A program made the translations under genes and the position numbers. A stretch of DNA of 64,000 nucleotides from Beijerinckiaceae bacterium (GTDB lineage: Bacteria > Pseudomonadota > Alphaproteobacteria > Rhizobiales > Beijerinckiaceae): NCBI GenBank assembly GCA_947456505.1, contig CANGTC010000001.1, positions 1 through 64,000 on the forward strand. The letters run 5' to 3'. This document shows, piece after piece, positions 61,156-64,000 of the stretch. The notes beneath the pieces are model-generated. The model saw only the letters and a list, made by a program, of their open reading frames with translations. It ran no database searches and had not been told where the DNA came from. The stretch's first letter is position 1. Each line of letters begins with the position of its first letter.

Positions 61156-61526
61156 AGCTTCATTTCATCAAAGACACGCTGCGCTTCGGCGGTCGCATGG
61201 TTGCCCATGGGCACACCGCAATAGACCGATTGCTGCAGGATGATTTCCTTGATGTCGTCCTTGGTGAAGCCTGCGCGCGTGGCGGCGCCAACATGCAGGC
61301 GGAACTCCTCCCAGCGGCCCAGCGCCATCATGGTGGAGAGCACCATGTAACGGCGCGTCTTCTGGTCGATGGCTGGACGGGTCCAGATCTCCTTCCACAC
61401 ATAGCGCGTGATGAAGTTCTGAAATTCTGAATTAAAGTCGTTCAGATTGGCGAGGCTGCGGTCGACCCATTCGTCGCCGAGCACCTTGCGGCGGGACTCC
61501 AGCCCCTCTTCGTAATCATTGCTCAT
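61152..61526 (-). CDS. Carboxymuconolactone decarboxylase family protein (PcaC-like)
   Basis: A 124-aa all-helical CMD-domain protein. The block GLESRRKVLGDEWVDRSLANLNDFN is the family opening of PcaC-type 4-carboxymuconolactone decarboxylases, and IILQQSVYCGVPMGNHATAEA the second half. The usual histidine of the LxH type before the YxGVP block appears as Gln (LQQS), so the chemistry may differ from true PcaC. It has no CxxC, so it is not an AhpD peroxidase. It heads the long minus-strand operon. Confidence 0.82.
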   Translation of the reverse strand: MSNDYEEGLESRRKVLGDEWVDRSLANLNDFNSEFQNFITRYVWKEIWTRPAIDQKTRRYMVLSTMMALGRWEEFRLHVGAATRAGFTKDDIKEIILQQSVYCGVPMGNHATAEAQRVFDEMKL

Positions 61527-61643
61527 GGCCTGTTTCTGCCCTTGATGCGGAGGCTACGCCCCTTCTCTGCCTTGAGAGAATAGGTGGCTGATCTGCGCTC
61601 ACAACTTCGTATCGGGCAAGGGGCTTTGAGTTTTTGTCATCCA

Positions 61644-62576
61644 CTAGTAGGAGGGGTCCACAAGACCGGACAGATGTGGTTTGAAAGCGCGCTGCACCTC
61701 CTTTTCGAGCCAGATTAGAAATTGCCGGATCTTCCGATTTGGTTCGGCGCCCGCGCGCCAGACCGCATAATAAGCGTTGCTGGGGATGGCGGGGCCCAGG
61801 AAGGCGGTGAGGCGCCCGGTCTCGACCTCCTGGGACAGGATGGGGAGCTGGCCAAGCGCCACGCCAACGCCGTCCATGGCCGCCTGATACATCAACACCG
61901 AATTGGAAAACTCGATCACTTCGCAGGCGCCCAGCGAGAAATCGGGCCTGCCCTTGGCTTTCAGCCAGTCCGCCCAGTCATCGGGGCGGTTGCGCGAGAA
62001 CAGCAGGGGCACATCCCGCAACCCGTCTATGGTCGTGATCTTCTTCGAAGCCTTCACCCACTGACCGCCACAGATGGGCTGCACGAAACTCTCGAACAAG
62101 AGCCTGGCTTCAGTCCCCGGCCAGGCGCCAGAGCCAAGCTGGATGGAGACATCCACATCCGCCCGGCTGAAGTCAGCAGGGGCGAAGCCGGTCTCGATGC
62201 TCAGGTGAATGGAGGGGTGAAGGGCGCGGAATTGCGGCAGGCGAGGGATCAGAAACCGCATGCCGAAGGTGGACAGCACACGAATCCGAAGAGGCGTCGA
62301 GACCCGGGATTCCTGGATCGCCTGGGTGGCGGAGGTGATCAGGTCGAAGGCGGGCGCCACTTCATTGAAATAGGCCTTGCCGGGGTCAGTAAGGACGTTG
62401 GAATGGACGCCTCTGTGGAACAACCGCGCGTCAAGAAAAGCTTCCAAAACAGCTATTTGCCGACTTACAGCCGAAGGCGTGACCCCCAAGGCCTCCGCTG
62501 CGGCGGTGAAGTTGCCAACCTTGGCCGCAGTAACGAATACATGAAGCGGATTGAGAGGTGGAACGCTTCGGCTCAC
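61644..62576 (-). CDS. LysR-family transcriptional regulator
   Basis: A 310-aa LTTR. The N-terminal winged helix is clear (LHVFVTAAKVGNFTAAAEALGVTPSAVSRQIAVLE), followed by a periplasmic-binding-protein-like effector domain of normal length. It lies just upstream of the minus-strand CMD/CoxSML operon (117-bp gap) and divergent from the small gene plus alpha/beta hydrolase. Either unit could be its target. Confidence 0.9.
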   Translation of the reverse strand: MSRSVPPLNPLHVFVTAAKVGNFTAAAEALGVTPSAVSRQIAVLEAFLDARLFHRGVHSNVLTDPGKAYFNEVAPAFDLITSATQAIQESRVSTPLRIRVLSTFGMRFLIPRLPQFRALHPSIHLSIETGFAPADFSRADVDVSIQLGSGAWPGTEARLLFESFVQPICGGQWVKASKKITTIDGLRDVPLLFSRNRPDDWADWLKAKGRPDFSLGACEVIEFSNSVLMYQAAMDGVGVALGQLPILSQEVETGRLTAFLGPAIPSNAYYAVWRAGAEPNRKIRQFLIWLEKEVQRAFKPHLSGLVDPSY

Positions 62577-62593
62577 AGAAACGCCCCCATTGA

Positions 62594-62621
62594 GTTATTG
62601 TCATACCCAGCTAACCATAAC
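62594..62621. promoter_or_regulatory. Candidate LysR operator
   Basis: GTTAT and ATAAC form an inverted repeat 18 bp apart in the 118-bp gap between the divergent lysR-like gene and the small gene at 62695, immediately upstream of the regulator start. The site is suggested by position and symmetry only. Confidence 0.3.
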
Positions 62622-62694
62622 GAAGTTGCGAGTCAAGTTCCAAACCCCGATCCTTCCCGAAGGGTGAAAACGCGCGCTTGGGAGGCGCTCAGAG

Positions 62695-63081
62695 GTGGAC
62701 GACCTTCTCGCACGCGCGCAAATGCTGCCGCAACTTCTTGGCGCATCACCCTATCTCCAACACCGTGGCCGCTTCGCCAATGGCGCCTTTCTCATGGAGA
62801 TCGGCGACGTTCCTTTCCATGCGGAACTGCGCGATGGATCTTTCGTGCATTACGCGCGCGGCCCGGCCTTGATGCGGCCCTGGCGCTTCGCTCTTCGGGG
62901 AGATGCTGAGGCCTGGGAGCGCTTCTGGCTCCCCTGCCCGCCGCCGGACTTCCACGACATTCTCGCGCTGACGAAGTTCAAGCGTTTCCAACTGGAAGGC
63001 GACCTCCATCCGTTCTTGAGCAACCTGCTCTTCTTCAAGGATCTCTTCGCCTTGCCCCGCACCCTTGGGGGCGCTCCATGA
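62695..63081 (+). CDS. Hypothetical protein coupled to an alpha/beta hydrolase
   Basis: A 128-aa protein from GTG 62695 with GGGAGG 9 bp upstream. I do not recognise a family; a Trp/Phe-rich central part (AEAWERFWLPCPPPDFHDILALTKFKRF) suggests a small-molecule-binding fold, and no signal peptide or membrane segment is seen. The stop overlaps the next ATG (ATGA), so it is translated with the hydrolase and likely works with it. Confidence 0.65.
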   Translation: MDDLLARAQMLPQLLGASPYLQHRGRFANGAFLMEIGDVPFHAELRDGSFVHYARGPALMRPWRFALRGDAEAWERFWLPCPPPDFHDILALTKFKRFQLEGDLHPFLSNLLFFKDLFALPRTLGGAP

Positions 63082-63926
63082 CTGCGGCGCTCGAGCCCAT
63101 CATCGGCCGTTATCTCAGCCTCGAGGTCGGCGGAACGACGCATCGGATCTATTTTGAGGAGGCGGGCGCCGGAATCCCGCTTCTGTGCCTGCATACGGGC
63201 GGCGCGGACACGCGCCAGTACCGGCATCTGATGCTGGACGAGGCGATCACCGCCCGTTTCCGCGTCATCGCCTTCGACATGCCCTTCCACGGCAAATCAA
63301 CGCCCCCCGATGGCTGGGAGCTGGAGGAATACAAGCTCACGCTGGAAAGCTACACGCAGACCATCCTGGCCTTTTCACAGGCGCTGGGCCTTGATCGCCC
63401 GGTCTTGCTCGGCTGCTCCATTGGCGGACGCATCGTGCTGCATCTGGCGATTTCTCACCCGCAGGCCTTTCGCGCCATGGTCGGAATCGCCTGCGCCGTC
63501 TCAACGACGCCCTGGTATGACACCCAATGGCTGCATCGCCCGGATGTGAATGGCGGCGAAATCTGTGCGGGCATCGTGTCAGGCCTCATGTCGCCTGCAA
63601 GCCCCTCACCGCGTCGGCAGGAGACACTTTGGTCCTATATGCAGAGCGGGCCCGGGGTCTTCAAAGGCGATCTATTCTTCTATCGCCAGAGCCAGGGCCT
63701 GAGCGAAGGCGTCGCCAGCATCGACACGCAAGCCTGTCCTCTCTATCTCATGTCGGGGAACTATGACTTCTCCTGCACCCGCGAGGATATGACACGCACA
63801 GCGGACATGGTCGCCGGAGCCCGTCTCGTGGCGATGGAGGGCGTTGGTCATTTCCCGATGAGTGAGAATCCCGATCTCTTCGCCAGCTACCTCCGGCCCG
63901 TGCTGGACGAGATCTTTTCCCGCTGA
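63078..63926 (+). CDS. Alpha/beta hydrolase
   Basis: A 282-aa serine hydrolase without a signal peptide. Oxyanion region LLCLHTGGADTRQ, nucleophile GCSIGGR near residue 115, acid in SGNYDFSC and base in EGVGHFPMSENP. The layout resembles meta-cleavage-product or enol-lactone hydrolases, which would suit an aromatic-degradation region. It overlaps the upstream small gene by four bases. Substrate unknown. Confidence 0.88.
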   Translation: MTAALEPIIGRYLSLEVGGTTHRIYFEEAGAGIPLLCLHTGGADTRQYRHLMLDEAITARFRVIAFDMPFHGKSTPPDGWELEEYKLTLESYTQTILAFSQALGLDRPVLLGCSIGGRIVLHLAISHPQAFRAMVGIACAVSTTPWYDTQWLHRPDVNGGEICAGIVSGLMSPASPSPRRQETLWSYMQSGPGVFKGDLFFYRQSQGLSEGVASIDTQACPLYLMSGNYDFSCTREDMTRTADMVAGARLVAMEGVGHFPMSENPDLFASYLRPVLDEIFSR

Positions 63927-63974
63927 GTACAATGACCCCGGGCGTCACAAACAGGCTGCATAGGAGAGGAAACC

Positions 63975-64000
63975 ATGACGCTGCTTGAAAAGGCCCGTTT
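63975..64000 (+). CDS. Start of a further gene, cut by the window end
   Basis: ATG 63975 follows AGGAGAGGAAACC; only MTLLEKAR is visible. It is on the same strand as the hydrolase and probably in its operon. Confidence 0.5.

Noticed and set aside
1-64000. CRISPR arrays, tRNA/rRNA genes, IS elements or prophage genes
   Set aside because: No regularly spaced repeats, no tRNA-like or rRNA sequence noticed, and no transposase or integrase frame in the ORF track.

Overview
The window is 64 kb of GC-rich, densely coding DNA from what looks like an alphaproteobacterium, probably of the order Hyphomicrobiales. I infer this from codon and GC style, from many strong GGAGG-type ribosome binding sites with short leaders, from an AprI/Inh-type envelope protein and a TonB-C-like small exported protein, and from the size of the solute-binding protein set. 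I see no rRNA, tRNA, CRISPR array, IS element or phage genes. It is a catabolic and uptake region, not a mobile island.

Layout. 0.2-1.8 kb: an OpgG/OpgD periplasmic glucan protein. 1.8-4.4 kb: an ABC importer (SBP, ATPase, permease). 4.4-5.7 kb: a convergent two-domain ChrA-type transporter. 5.8-8.5 kb: a TctC/Bug binding protein, a D-2-hydroxyacid dehydrogenase and an AprI/Inh-like protein. 8.7-16.5 kb: an operon of SDR, BKACE enzyme, MDR oxidoreductase, small cupin, and a second ABC importer with two exported SBPs and one signal-less SBP-like protein, closed by a clear intrinsic terminator. 16.5-19.2 kb (minus): a UbiD-family decarboxylase and a Bug SBP. 19.4-25.2 kb: two Bug SBPs, a CocE/NonD hydrolase and a membrane O-acyltransferase. 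25.2-29.4 kb: MarR regulator, divergent TctC SBP, sulfatase/phosphonate monoester hydrolase and an exported metallo-beta-lactamase-fold hydrolase. 29.4-37.2 kb: LLM flavin oxidoreductase, two SDRs, Bug SBPs, amidohydrolase and cupin. 37.4-48.7 kb (plus): Bug SBPs interleaved with bicupins, GST, a small zinc-motif protein, two maleate-isomerase-like proteins and a PdxA-family dehydrogenase. 49-61.5 kb (minus): a long run, in transcription order, of a CMD-family protein, amidohydrolase, CoxS/CoxM/CoxL-type molybdenum hydroxylase, CaiB remnant, Bug SBP, thiolase-like protein plus DUF35 partner, orphan ABC-type SBP, a second CoxL-type subunit and another Bug SBP. 61.6-64 kb: LysR regulator divergent from a small unknown gene, an alpha/beta hydrolase and the first codons of another gene.

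The most striking property is 13 Bug/TctC-family binding proteins (three classic TctC-type, ten of an FYxGK-type subfamily) and five further ABC-type SBPs, with no TctA or TctB membrane subunit anywhere in the window. The FYxGK-type genes sit one by one beside single catabolic enzymes (SDR, cupin, isomerase-like, UbiD, CoxL, thiolase). This suggests that each binding protein delivers one organic acid to one local enzyme set while sharing a translocator encoded elsewhere. The enzymes fit degradation of aromatic or cyclic carboxylic acids, but no substrate can be read from the sequence. Truncated gene ends (CaiB N-terminus, MBL C-terminus) show that the region has been rearranged by deletion.
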